Of a stretch of 64,000 nt of DNA, positions 36,365 to 48,330 are shown piece after piece. The stretch lies in contig CM034303.1 in assembly GCA_019925795.1 (NCBI GenBank), positions 56,963,931 through 57,027,930 of the forward strand. Direction: 5' to 3'. The notes beneath the pieces were generated by a model. The model did not search any database. It was not told where the DNA came from and saw only the letters and a program-made list of their open reading frames with translations. Position 1 is the stretch's first letter. Every line of letters starts with the position of its first letter. Position numbers and translations under genes: made by a program. The stretch comes from Dendrobium chrysotoxum. Lineage: Eukaryota; Streptophyta; Magnoliopsida; Asparagales; Orchidaceae.

Positions 36365-36510
36365 AAGCAAGCCCATCCATTAAGTTAAGAGACTTCGGCT
36401 TCGTTCGGTTAAGAAGCAATAAAAAAGCGGTCCCAAACGAAGCCTTCGAGAGTAGAACGACAACTTCATCAGGGCCAAGTCAACCTTTTCAACCCAAGTC
36501 GACCAAGTCC

Positions 36511-36567
36511 TGATGTGAACATTCTATTTATAGTACATCTTAAGAATAATTTATTTATCTTTGTAGT
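36511..36567 (+). repeat. Outer element 5' LTR, left part
   Basis: Matches the first 57 bases of the LTR at 59412, up to the hAT-like insertion. The last eight bases TTTGTAGT are the target duplication. Confidence 0.75.
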
Positions 36568-38544
36568 CATGGGTGGATTCACTGTGGGGGCCCGGGTCCC
36601 CACTGACTATGTGGTTAACGACTAATTAAGACTATTTATTGCTCCTTAATTACCATCTAAAGTAAATTAATAATATTAGGTATATTTTTTGCCATCCTCA
36701 ATCTCGTTGCCTTTCTTCTTTCACACGAGCACGGACTAAGAATCGAAGGCACTCACACGCGCACAGACGGAAGGCAAAACTCTTGTTACTCCCTTCTTCT
36801 TCTTCCCTTCAAGGCAGACGATGAGGCCATTGGATGCTTTATTAATGCCCAATGAAGGCAAAATTAATGTTATTTATTATAATGCCAAATAAAAGTTTAT
36901 GTCTTTTTCCCTTCCGTCTTCCTTAATCTCATTACCCATGCATTTCATCTTTCACGCCCGCGCGCTTAGGCAACTCCTCGTCATCGAGCAGTCAAAGTTT
37001 CGAACATTCACACTTCAGCTTCATGGCCTCCGGCAGGTCTCTCTCTCTCTCTCCCCCCTGCCTCCCTCCCTCCCTCCCTCCCCTCCCCCCGTTTATCTCT
37101 CCACCTCAGATCTAAAACAAAAAAAAAACATGTGAGCTTGGGGGGTGTTGACCTCATTTTTGTATGAGGTCAGTAGGACCCATCCAGACCCCAGATCAAT
37201 CCTGACCCCAGATCAACACAACTTAAGATTAATCTAGACTCTAGGATCTTCCTAGATTTTAGTCCCTATGATCTACTCTAGACCCTAGGACTCCTTTAAG
37301 CTGATCTTGATTCTAGGATTTTCTTAGACTTCAATCCCTAGGATCTGCTCTAGACCCTAGGATTCCTTCAAATTACTCTTGAACTTAGGATCAATTTAAT
37401 CTTAGATGAGTCCAGACTTTAATTCAATCTAGATTCAGATCAATTTCAAGCTTAAGCCAATCCAGATATATTCTATCTCTAGATTTATCCTAGACCTTAG
37501 GATTTCTAGATTCTAAGTTTCCTCTTGATCTTAGGATTTCTAGATCTTAGGTTTATTCTAGACCTCAGGCTCTAGGACTTCCAAACCCTAGGATCTTCCT
37601 AGAAATCAGACTTTAGGATCTACCTTAGATCTTAAGACTCTTTTAGATTCTAGAACCTAGGGTTTCTTAGATTCTAGAGACCTCTTAGATCCTAGACCTT
37701 AGAATTCTTCCAGACTTCAGGTCCTAAGATCTACCTATATCCTAGATCTACCCAGACTCTAGATCAATCTAGGTCTTAGGATTCTCCTAGACCTTAGACC
37801 TATCCAGACCTCAAATCTATTCAAACTCCAGACCAACCTAGAATTAAATTAATCTATTCAAGACTCAAATCAATCCAGAGCTCAATTCAATTCAAACCTT
37901 AACCAAAATTCAGACTTCAATCCATTTCAAAATTCAAACCTTAATTCAAACCCTGATCTTGTCTTTGATCTAGCTCAAATCCTTTTAATCATTTATGATC
38001 ACTCTAAATGATCTTAAATGATTAGGATGGTTCAAACCCTATCATTCAAACTCAAAATCCAGCTCAAAACCAGAAATCTAGATCAAGTTCCAAGGCCAAA
38101 GGTCTAAGTCATGAATGCCTTTTTAGTAAATTTTTGAACATTTCAAAACCCTATCAAATGACCTTTGATTTAGGGTCTGTCAGTTCCACACTGATGTGAC
38201 ATGTCTCTAGAGGCAACCCTCCAAATTTGAACTCATTCTGAGGTCTCTAACCCTAGAAACTGAATTGAAATCCAAAGGCTGTAAAACCTTCAAATATTTA
38301 CAGTCTATGCCACTGGACCTGCCACCCAGTGGATTTTGACCATGGAGCTTTCTCCAAAGCCTCCAATCACCTCCAGACCCTTGATTATGACTAATTGAAC
38401 AATAAACTACATTTTGTTGGACTCAATTTGACTCCTAGTTGACCAGGGGTCAAAATGACCAAAATACCCCTATGGGGGGTAAATGGTCATTTGAACCAAA
38501 TGAGTTCCAAATCAAATGCAACCACCTTCAGTAAGTTTCAATCA

Positions 38545-39245
38545 TCAAACCAAACCTGTTGGACCCAGAACCAGCCCCTGGGTCAACCTGGTTGATCAAG
38601 TCAACCTAGTTGACCTAGAAGGCCCTTTAGGGTTCAAAATAGGTCATTTTGACCAAATGACCTCCTCAAACCCTGGGACCACCTCCATTGGTCTCCAAAT
38701 GTCATTTGAATCTATTGATCCCATTCTCAGACCCTGGACCCACTTGGTTGACCAAGTCAACCAGGTTGACCTAAAGGCCCATTAAGGGCCCAAACAGGTC
38801 ATTTTGACCAAACGACCTCTCTAGACCTTGAGACTGCCACCAATAGACTCAGAATATCATTCTGAACTGGTTGAACCCAGCCCTTGACCCTGGGTCAACT
38901 TGGTTGACCAAGTCAACCTAATTGACCTATTAAGCCCATTAAGGGTTCAAATATGTCATCTGATCAAATTGAACTCTCCAGACCATGTGACCACCACCAA
39001 TAGATTCAGAATATTATTTTGAATTTGTTGGACCCACTTCTAGCCCTTGGGTCAACCTGGTTGATCAAGTCAACCAGGGTTGACCTAATAACCCATTAAG
39101 AGTTCAAACAGGTCATTTGACCCAAATGACCTATTTGACCCCTGAAAACACTTCTACCAGACTTCAAATATCATTTGAAATTAATTCAGTCCAAACCCTG
39201 GCCCTGGGTCAACCTGGTTGACCAGGTCAACCCAGGTTGACCAGT
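38545..39245. repeat. Five tandem units of about 155 bp in repeat C
   Basis: Units recur at about 38589, 38741, 38899, 39055 and 39211. Each is centred on the near-palindrome GGTTGACCAAGTCAACC and followed by GGTCATTTTGACCAAATGACC-like or similar inverted repeats. Repeat D has one or two units (48721-48870). Confidence 0.75.
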
Positions 39246-40745
39246 TTAAACCCATAAGCTCTTTTATATCAAATCAAGCCCTAGATCAACATCAAACTCC
39301 CTCAACTCCCCTGGCCATACCCTTTAATGATTTGGACTTGATTGGACCCTTTGACCCAATCACCAGTTGACTTTGTCAACCATACCCATGTATGGTCAAA
39401 TCTAGTCAACATAAACTATATTCACTACATATACTAAAATCACATTCAAGCAAGTTCTTAAATCATCAAGATCCACTCAATTGGACATTTTGAATTTACT
39501 CAAACCAAGCCAAGTCAAATCTCACTTGATCAAATCAAATCATGAGGACTTGGTCAAATCCATTTTAAACCTTCATGCTTGACTTGAATCACAATCCCTT
39601 GACTTGACATTTTTTTTAAACCAACTCAATCAATTCAAAACTTCTATTCCACTGCCACCTCAGCATTCATTCACCCATTGACTGGTCAAACAGTCAATGG
39701 GTGGTCAAAATGATGCCCTAAATGGTCAAGTTGCCTTAAGCATTTAACCCTCCTTAATTAAAATCATTCTAGCCATTTAAACCCATTCTAGAAGGTTCTT
39801 AAACCTTTCTTAAGCATACATTAAGCTTTGGATTAAGCCTAAATAGAAACCTAATCAAACCCATGTGCACATAAGGACAAAGGTTGCTTTACACCTAATG
39901 TCCTTTTGTTCTTCCATTCCCTTTGCTCCTAACTGCCTTAGGACACGTGGAGGTCATCTGGGGAAGCTTCCAAACTAATCAAGACCTTCCATTCAAGCAC
40001 ACGACAAGTGAAGAGGGAAAAACCTCATAATAGAGCGGATTCTCTCCTTGAGATTCTCTCTCCATTCCAGCATTCTCCAGTCCAGATATCAGCTCATTTG
40101 AGCTTCTCTCAATCCTCTCCATGCATTTCTAGCCAAACCTGATCGGTCAAAGCTTGCCGGCGACCGGATTCCGACGAGTAGAAGGCTAAATCCATCTTAA
40201 GTCGAGATCTCTCAATCCAAAGCTTATCAAACCGTGACTTCAACAGAGAAAATAAGCGTGGACAGACTACAAATTCAGAGGTTCAAAAATTTTCCAAAAC
40301 GAACGGTTGGATCTCTCAAAATCTCAAACCCTAGTTCATATACTTAGGTTTAAATAACTTTTGATTTAGAGCTTTTAAAATCGTAAAAATAGCTCCACAT
40401 AATTTCTGTTCAACGCTTGAATCTATGTTTAAATTTTTATTAAATTTTATTGAATATATCTTAAGAACGAGGTCTTTTTCTTAGTTAAGGTTCTGGTTCT
40501 AATACACTGCAGCCATGCATGTTTTGGACCGTTGATCTCTCGATCAGCGGTCCTGATTGAGTCATCCCACGGGATTCCTCAACCGCCTGGTCTTCGAGGA
40601 TGCTCTAATATCGGTCCGCCAAGATCACAACCGTTCATTTCAGACTGCGCCAGATCGAACGGCGGCCGCGAGTGCTGACTGGATCAAGTGAAAAGTGCAT
40701 GGGGTCCACGCATTTTTTTAAATTCCATGGGCAATGATTGGTGGA

Positions 40746-40775
40746 GGCGCCAATCATTGCCAATGATTAGGCGCC
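40746..40775. other. Long inverted repeat in repeat C
   Basis: GGCGCCAATCATTG faces CAATGATT and GGCGCC, separated by one base, with one extra A on the right arm. The equivalent site in D (49675-49702) keeps CAATCATT/AATGATTG but has a different, longer middle. Confidence 0.6.
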
Positions 40776-41177
40776 GCCACGCAGTTTTGCGGTACCCAAT
40801 CAGGGGCCTCCACGTGTCAAATCCGCTGCCATTTTCTTTTTTTAATTAAGTTTTAATTTTTTTAATTAAATTTGAATTAAAAGAACTTAGTAATTAAGTA
40901 AGAATTATTTTTAAATATATTAATATTAATTTGAAATATTAATATATTTTTAAAAATACTTAATAATTAATTAAATATTTTAAATATTAAATATATTGAT
41001 TCAAAGTTAATATTAATATACTTTAAATTATCTCAAACATTAAACTTTAGTTATTATTATTATTATTTAATTAATATTTATTTGAAAGTGATTAAAATAT
41101 TTCATAAATATTTTAACATATAAATAATTATTTTGACATATTTTAATTTGAAATTGGATAAATTTAAAATATATTTC

Positions 41178-41180
<3 letters not shown>

Positions 41181-41229
<49 letters not shown>
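41181..41229. repeat. (AT)n microsatellite
   Basis: Pure AT run within the AT-rich core of repeat C. A second one lies at about 45770-45808. Confidence 0.9.
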
Positions 41230-41232
<3 letters not shown>

Positions 41233-44200
41233 TTAATCAAGCATTGAAATATTAATTAATATTCAATTGAAATTAAATTTAAATAAATTTAAAATTCAGG
41301 TGAAATCATTATAAATAATTTTATAATTCTAAAAATATTTCAAAGTTTAATTTAATTTAAGAACTAATTCAAATATTAATAAATTTTAAAATTAACTTAA
41401 ATATCTTAATTAACCTTAAACTTTAAAGAAATTCCAAACAAATTCTTTTTAAGTCATTAAAAAATCAAATAATACCTTGAAAATTTTTAAAGTGTTAAGA
41501 ATTTTAATTTAAAATCATTTTCAAGATTAAAATCTTAATTAATGTTAACTAATTAAAGATATTTGAATAATATAATATTTTAATATTATGTTAAATATTA
41601 TTTTAATATTTTCAAATTTAAAAATTTATTTTCAAACTAATGAGAGGATCTCTCATTTGAATATTAAATTTATTTTAATAATAATTTGAGTATTTTAAAT
41701 TTAAATTTTATATTTATATATATAGGTTTATATATATATATATATATATATAAATCTATTTTAAAATAATATATATTTAAATTCTAAACATTTGAGAGAT
41801 CCATTGGAACTTTAAACCTAGTTTAAGCATGTTTGAATAGAATTAATGTGGAGTGATGGATAATTAATGGATAATTAATGTGTTAATTATTCATTGATTA
41901 TCTCTTGATTAATTAAGTCATTTTGATCTTTGTATGTATAGGAAGCACACACCACCTAGCTTTAGGGCTCTCCTAGGTCTAGGATTGATTGATTGTATGT
42001 GTGTTTACTTGTGCATTTATTCAAGGGTTAGTGAAACATTGATCTAAAACCCATTAACCTAGTGACACCATTAAGGACAACAATTAAGGACTTTGTTTAG
42101 AGAATTTAGAATAATTCTAATAATTAGGATACATTTCAAATTGACTTGAAACTTTGAATTCTTAAACATAGTGACATTCTCAGCCTTAAGAAAATTTCTC
42201 ACTGAATTTTGAAATCATTAAGCCCCTTAATTAATTTAATCAAAATCAAAGCTTAATTAAGCTTTTAAACCTTCCAGAAAATATAATAAATCAAATTTAA
42301 GTCCAAAAATTACATATAATACCTTAAACTGACCAGAATCAAACCCTTAATCAATAAAAAATAAAAGCCCCTTGACTGGATATCAAATTTCATCTTAATT
42401 TAATTTTAAGTAAAATTTAATAATTAATTAATTTAATTAATTAAAAATAAATAAAAATTCCAAAACTCTCTAAAACACTTAGGAATCTCTCCTTAGGTCA
42501 TTCCTGACCTTTGGAGTTGATTCCAAGGAGTTTGGAGGTCATTTGGATTCAAATCATAAAAAGGGCTTTAATTAAACAATTTTTGAAAATTCAATAATTT
42601 GGCAAAACTTCAAAAATTCATAACTAATTCAAATGAACTCCAAATTGAGCAAAATCAAAGACATATGACTCATCTTAAGGTCTAATATTTATCAAAAATG
42701 TTAAGTTTCCAGAAATCGATCAAATTTGAAAAAGTCAACTTTTGATCAAACCTAGTTCAAAATCAAGTCAAAACTTTAAACCTTCATAATAAAATCTAAA
42801 AAAATCCAATTTCAGCGTACTTACTATCTAACTGATCGTATTAAGGTCTAATATTTTAATAAAATATTAAATTTATATAAAATACTTTAAATAAAAAAAG
42901 TCAATTTTTGACCCCTTAATTAAATGATTAAAACAATCCAGAAAATTCTAAAATTCAACAAATGATCTAAAATTCCAGAAAACATCAGCTTAACCTTAAA
43001 ACCAACAATCAACCAACTCTAATTAATTTTTAATTAATTTTTAAACCTTAATTAAACTCAAAACACTTAATTATACCGGCTACCACTAGGTAACCCAGGC
43101 ATACGAGGCTATTAAATTAGCCCCAAGAAAGGTGAAATAAACTTCATGGCCTCGGGTGTGCAACAAAGGTGGTATCCAATAAATAATTAAGATTAATTTT
43201 AAAATCAAATTTAAACCATTAAGATTTAAATTTTAATCAAATTTTTTCCTTAAGCCTTTTCAACCAACCAGAACATCAAATAACTCTAAATAATGATTCT
43301 ATTTAGGAAATATCAAACCCACACAACCTTTACACACACTCTAGATGGTTTGCTAGGACAACCAACTCTAGTATTAGGCTAGGCAGGTATTTACTTTTCT
43401 GCTACTTGTGTGTGCCGGGTTTTTCGTGATTTTCATTACATGCTGGTTGTTAGATTTAAGTGATTGATGTTGATGTGATTGTTTATTTATTTACTGCACT
43501 CTGTGTTGACTTGATTGTACGTTAGATCTACTCTTAGGCTAGGGACAATTTATACTAATTCAATCTTATGCAGGTGGTCATGCTCATACATGACATTAAA
43601 TAAAGGGGGTAATCAAATAATTAAGCTTTAAATTAACACTATTTTCTACAGGCGCTCCAGAATGTTTAAGTCTCCCTTTAATATTTAAAGAGTATAGTCA
43701 AGTGTGGCTGTGATTGAGCTCTCTTTATATTTTAAATATTAAATACTTGAGATTAATTATAATTACCTGGGATGTCAAATATAAACTGTTGATTATTAGG
43801 ATAACCTTGCAGGATCGAGTCTAGATTTTTCAATTTTGATTAATGTAATTTGATATGAATTTGAGTTGTAATATGTTAAGTACTTTGAGATTGAGATGTT
43901 TAAACATCCAATTTAGAATCCAAAGAGGAAGGGACATCCCTTTGGGGAGAGTTCCTATCCATTTGGAGATCCAAATTAGGATGAATTTCAAATATCCAAA
44001 GAGATAACACTCCTATTCAGGGGGAGTTTCTTTTCATTTGAATATCCGGACCCGACGATCCAAGGAGTTCTAGAAGGACGAAGAAGTAGAGAACGAGAGG
44101 ACCCATTCTCAAAGTCACTTGAGTCTTAGGAGTAGAATCCGGGTTGTAGTCAGTGGTACCCGGCCACTTTACTTTTTCTACAGACCCTGGGTTGTATAAT

Positions 44201-45313
44201 TAAGTGGTACTTGTCACATAGACTTTCAATTTGAGCATTTATTTAATTGATTTAATTATTTGATTGATTTGTTTGATGTTGATTGCAATTAAGGACATGC
44301 ATGCTTTTAGTAGTTTTTAGCGCTTATTGCAAGTCGATTTTGTTTTAGCCTGGAACCCGATCGGAGGCTCGTGAGGGATCGTTAAAACTTTTTCTACTTA
44401 AACAAAATTAAAAGATTTAAGCTAACATAGAAATTTTAACGATTTAAGAAGTAAGCCCGGGACTGCCGGGGGTTTTTCATATGCATTTTTATTACATTTT
44501 TCTCTTCCTTTGCTAGGCACCTCCCCGCCTGCGGGTTTTGGCAGACCACCTGGCCTATGAGGGTGCACTTCTGTCCAAGGGGATCTGTGTAATCTTTTAG
44601 GAAAAAATCTATTTTTTAAGCCTGATTTTAAAACTTCTTCATCCTGATTTAAGCATTCGAGTCGATTTGCAAGTATTGTATTAGAAACAAATTAAAAATT
44701 GAGTTAAATCTTTAATTGTATTTCTAGCTTAAGCATTATACCCAACATATGTTAAGGGGTCAATTAGGATCTGCTCTAGATGTCGACCACTATTCTTTAA
44801 ACCAATCTTAATCAATGTTCCTACCACTCTTTCATAAAAGACCGGACACATGATTTTGAAGTGTTTAGGTGGTTTAGCTGGCTCCCCAATCCAGGCCGGG
44901 GTATGTCCAGGATTACATTGCATTAGCTAGGTTCTGGGTCACTGATTTTCAGTACCCACTTTAGACTTAGGATTTGAGGCAGATTCTCAATCTTAAGACC
45001 TCAACCTCCGGGAATCTAATTTCCATTTTCTAATAAAATCAATCACTTAAACATCAAATCTATTTCCATCAAATTTAAGCCCAACACTTAGAATAGGTTA
45101 GGGTGTTTCTGGAGCGATTCAGAATCTCAAAACACCTCCTACCCTTCCTCCTTTGATTCCAGAAATAAGTGTTCAATTTTGATCCAATCCCTGTTGAAAT
45201 TCCAGTCCCTACCTCCTTTGACTTCAAGCTTTAAATTCTAAAATGAAATTCATATCGCTATTTTAATCGAGAGTATTCGTAAGAAATTTTCTGATTTCTT
45301 ACGATGTAATTAA

Positions 45314-45335
45314 CTACGAGGGCTTGCGCTCGTAG
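45314..45335 (+). other. Covarying stem-loop, copy C
   Basis: Arms CTACGAG and CTCGTAG around loop GGCTTGCG, preceded by TAATTAA. Compared with B, stem positions 4, 5 and 6 changed on both arms and stay paired. A second perfect hairpin (arms CGTAAGAAAT and ATTTCTTACG) lies just upstream at about 45279-45304. Confidence 0.8.
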
Positions 45336-45766
45336 GAGATTTAGAAACCCAGACCAAATTTTTAAAATCAAGTTTTCAAAATTTTAATTAATTATCTTTG
45401 AGAAATTCAAGAGTTAACGATCATTATCGTCATTTTCAAATGATTGATAACAGACAATATCCTCTTTCATAGGAAAGATATATCGTACTATTATCGTGAT
45501 CTTGATTATGAAATTAATGACCTCTTTACTAGATTATTATAGTTGAACATTGGATTTAACATCATTTTGATTCTTCGGGATCATATGTTATTTCTCCTTG
45601 AGTTTGACTACGATAGTCAGGATAAGTCAAGATTTGTAATCTGAACCCATTAGGGAACGATATATTTACCTCTCGAGGTGATTTATCATTCATAATGAGC
45701 GTTCGATTTCAAATATTTAAAATTTCAGAAATTAAGTATTTCCCAAAGATAATTAACAATTTCAAA

Positions 45767-45814
<48 letters not shown>

Positions 45815-46108
45815 TTTCAATCAAACAGGGGGCTAATAGTCCCGAGAAAACATAGGAGTTTTATTGTTTTTCAATTTTTTTATAGAGGAAGAGATGGCGG
45901 AGCAAATGAATCAAAGTTCCTACTTTTTTTTTGCTTAACAATGCTAAATTTTTTAATGAAAATCGCTTAAACAAGTTATCGTCAATTCAACAAATATACT
46001 AGACTAGAAACTAAAATATAATTATGGAAACACTTTTAAGAAACATTTAAGTTAAGAGTTTATGTTAATTTCTTCCCCCAAATGAAAAAAATCCTACCTC
46101 CGCCTCTA

Positions 46109-46286
46109 TTTGTGTGAGCTTTCTAGATAGTTCTAGAATATTCTAAGAATATGTTATATATGTGAGTTGTAGAAGGAAGGAAAAAAATGAGAATATTATA
46201 TACTTTTTGAGCTTTGAGCTTAGTTTGTTCCCAAAATTTGTGCCTTCCTTCTTACATCCTGTTCCCCTTAAAGATCCACTACATCA
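46109..46286 (+). repeat. Outer element 5' LTR, right part
   Basis: Matches 59462-59637 with scattered changes and ends CATCA. The decayed primer site TGGTATTAAAGAC starts two bases later. Confidence 0.75.
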
Positions 46287-46301
46287 GTTGGTATTAAAGA
46301 C

Positions 46302-46754
46302 ATGAAGAAGATAGACTGCAGAAGAAGATGGGCTATCGATAACGATCGAAGCTATAGAAGATGGGTTATCGACGATGATCAACGCCTAAGAAGATGGACT
46401 ATCAAAGACGATCGAAGCCATGATGCCTTTTGGGTAGCTCAAGTGCTTGCATTTCACTCGTTCCAGAAATATGCACGTCAGCAAAAATACAAACACCTTT
46501 GCTCCTCTGATCCTTTAGCACGGTCGCGCGACCAGCCCTACTCCAGCATAATTTCGCCCCCACCCCCACTCCACTCCCACAATCGCTCCCGCCATCCCGT
46601 GCTTGGTGTCAAACCTAATATCCCACAGTTTGACTCTGATTCCTCTTCTGCTTCCTCTTGTGACCTCCTTCACTCCCACACGACTAACCCGCCTCCTTTT
46701 TCTGTATCCACATCACTAGCATCGACCTTGCTCGTTGCTGACTCACTCTCCTAA
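46302..46754 (+). CDS. Unknown 150-residue open frame in the outer element
   Basis: The ATG is right after the primer site. Residues 8-40 come from three perfect-length 33-bp tandem units (46323-46421) giving RRRWAIDNDRS-like repeats. The rest is Ser/Pro/His-rich with no recognisable domain. It may be non-coding leader, a remnant gag, or captured sequence. It ends before the FAR1-like region. I assign no function. Confidence 0.3.
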   Translation: MKKIDCRRRWAIDNDRSYRRWVIDDDQRLRRWTIKDDRSHDAFWVAQVLAFHSFQKYARQQKYKHLCSSDPLARSRDQPYSSIISPPPPLHSHNRSRHPVLGVKPNIPQFDSDSSSASSCDLLHSHTTNPPPFSVSTSLASTLLVADSLS

Positions 46755-46904
46755 TCTTGCAATTCCACTCCGTTGACGTTCGATCCATATCCGTCACTTG
46801 CACCCGTGAACCCTTTCTCTGAGCTCGCGCTCAGCGATTAGGGAGCTCAGAATCCCTTTTCGGTCTCTCGCCTTCAACCTGGTTACTTTCCACGATGGTT
46901 CTTT

Positions 46905-48137
46905 AGGATTTATAGATTAGTGTGTTGCAATTGATAGGGTTGTAGTTATGAAATTACCTAACTCATCCCATCGTCTTGGTTTATGGCACATGTTGCAAAA
47001 TGCTACTAAAAACCTTTCTCATTTATATAGCATCAACTCCAATTTTCAGAAAGATTTTAAAAGCTATATTTATGAAAGTAGTTCTAAAAAAGATTTTCAT
47101 TCTGGATGGATTGCGTTGCTTAATAAGTATGATCATGCTGGAAACTTATAACTCGATGATCTATTTGGAGCTCATGAGAAATGGGCCTCTGTCTACATTA
47201 GCAATGCATTTTGTGCCAATATGATCACTTTGGAGTGAAGTGATATCATGAAGAAGCACTTCAGGAAGTATTTCAACAGAAAATACCTCTCTCAAAAATT
47301 TATCTAGCAATATTCCAAGTCATTATTTCATTACCATGATAAGGAACTACAATAAGATTTTAGATCAAAGCAAAGTAAACCAGTGTTACCAGTTGATACG
47401 CCCATGCTCAATGAATCAGCAAAATCTTATACTAAGCTATTTTATAGGGACTTTGAAGATGAGTGCAAAGGGCAACTTTCATGCCTCTGTGATTTTATTC
47501 GTACAGATGAAATGATGTATATGTTTAGGGTCTCCCTTCCTGAGAGGCATTGTTATGCACTTGTTGAATTTAGACTTTTTAATTATACTGTTAATTGCAG
47601 ATGTAAGAAGTTTGAGTTTACATGAATCTTATGCATGCATGCATTGAAAGTTATGAACGACAACAACATCCTTCATCTCCCACATCATTACATTATGAAG
47701 AGATGAACAAACCGAGTATGTCACAAGGCTATTAAAATTTGTTTAAAGAACTCATGCTCTAAAGTGGCTTTGGGTAAGTTTGAATGTGATGTGGATTAGT
47801 TGATGATGAAAATGAAGAATTTGCTACATAATCCAACATTAAATAGGCAAACAAAAGAGCTGGATTTTTTTTAAGGATTGCATCAGGATACATCAGAAAT
47901 AAGGAAGAAATGAATAGGGAAGAAAAACTCAATCAAAAGGGTGTCCTTGATAAAAAGATGAAAGGTAAAGATTAACCAAGCTGCACTTTAGGCCAAGTTA
48001 ACATTTCATCACACCCTTCCGAAATTATAGGACAAACTAACAATTCATCAATGTGAGCAATGGCAGAGGAGTCCACACATGTTCCACCATTTTACAGAGA
48101 TCCTATATTGTCGACATTGTATATTCCTCCTCCTCAT
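46905..48137 (+). pseudogene. Captured FAR1/FHY3-like (MULE transposase-derived) gene fragment
   Basis: FAR1/FHY3 proteins are plant transcription regulators descended from Mutator-type transposases. The fragment covers the end of the transposase-like domain (SSHRLGLWHMLQNATKNLSH, then EKWASVYISNAFCANM and KHFRKYFNRK), the middle (DFRSKQSKPVLPVDTPM) and the SWIM zinc finger (NCRCKKFEF, stop, ILCMHALKV). It ends in a VPPFYRDPILSTLYIPPP-like tail cut by the copia insertion at 48138. Several stops and frame changes occur, so it cannot be functional. The N-terminal FAR1 DNA-binding domain is missing. It lies between the LTRs of the outer element and directly abuts the PPR fragment once the copia element is ignored. 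Confidence 0.8.
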
Positions 48138-48330
48138 TGTAGAAACTAAGGATCTTGATTACAATGAGAAGGCAAGACGAGAAAGAGAGATAATAAGCCA
48201 TAAATCATATTCATTCAACAGAACAATACAAGGTATATATAGACGCAAGCTAAGACAGTAATGATGTGTACAATAATACAAATTACAGGATTGCCATAAT
48301 ACTAATCTTTATTGGCTGTATGTTTTGATA
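48138..48330 (-). repeat. Copia 3' LTR, 193 bp
   Basis: About nine in ten bases match the copy at 58601. It ends TTTCTACA on the minus strand. The purine-rich GCAGGGGCA just before it is the likely polypurine tract. Confidence 0.85.

Larger units (their letters stand above)
37146..45827 (-). mobile_element. Giant solo-LTR-like element C, 8.7 kb
   Basis: Starts TGTTGACCTC and ends CAATCAAACA, flanked by GGGGG on both sides (37141-37145 and 45828-45832). It aligns block by block with D. Shared blocks include GTGACACC...TAAGGACAACAATTAAGGA, TACGAGGCTATT...AGCCCCAAG, TTAGGATAACCTTGCAGGA, CCCGGCCACTTTA and GGCTCCCCAATCCAGGCCGG. No coding capacity, primer site or paired LTR was seen. Strand gives family orientation only. 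Confidence 0.75.
36568..46108. mobile_element. hAT-like element (about 0.85 kb) interrupted by giant repeat C
   Basis: Begins CATGGGTGGATTC and ends CTACCTCCGCCTCTA, diverged inverted ends like those of the element at 35815. It is flanked by TTTGTAGT and TTTGTGTG; the uninterrupted 3' LTR of the host element has TTTGTACT at this site, which supports an 8-bp duplication that has since diverged. Repeat C takes up 8.7 kb of its interior. A CT/CCCT-rich microsatellite lies at about 37038-37092. No transposase was seen. Confidence 0.65.
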
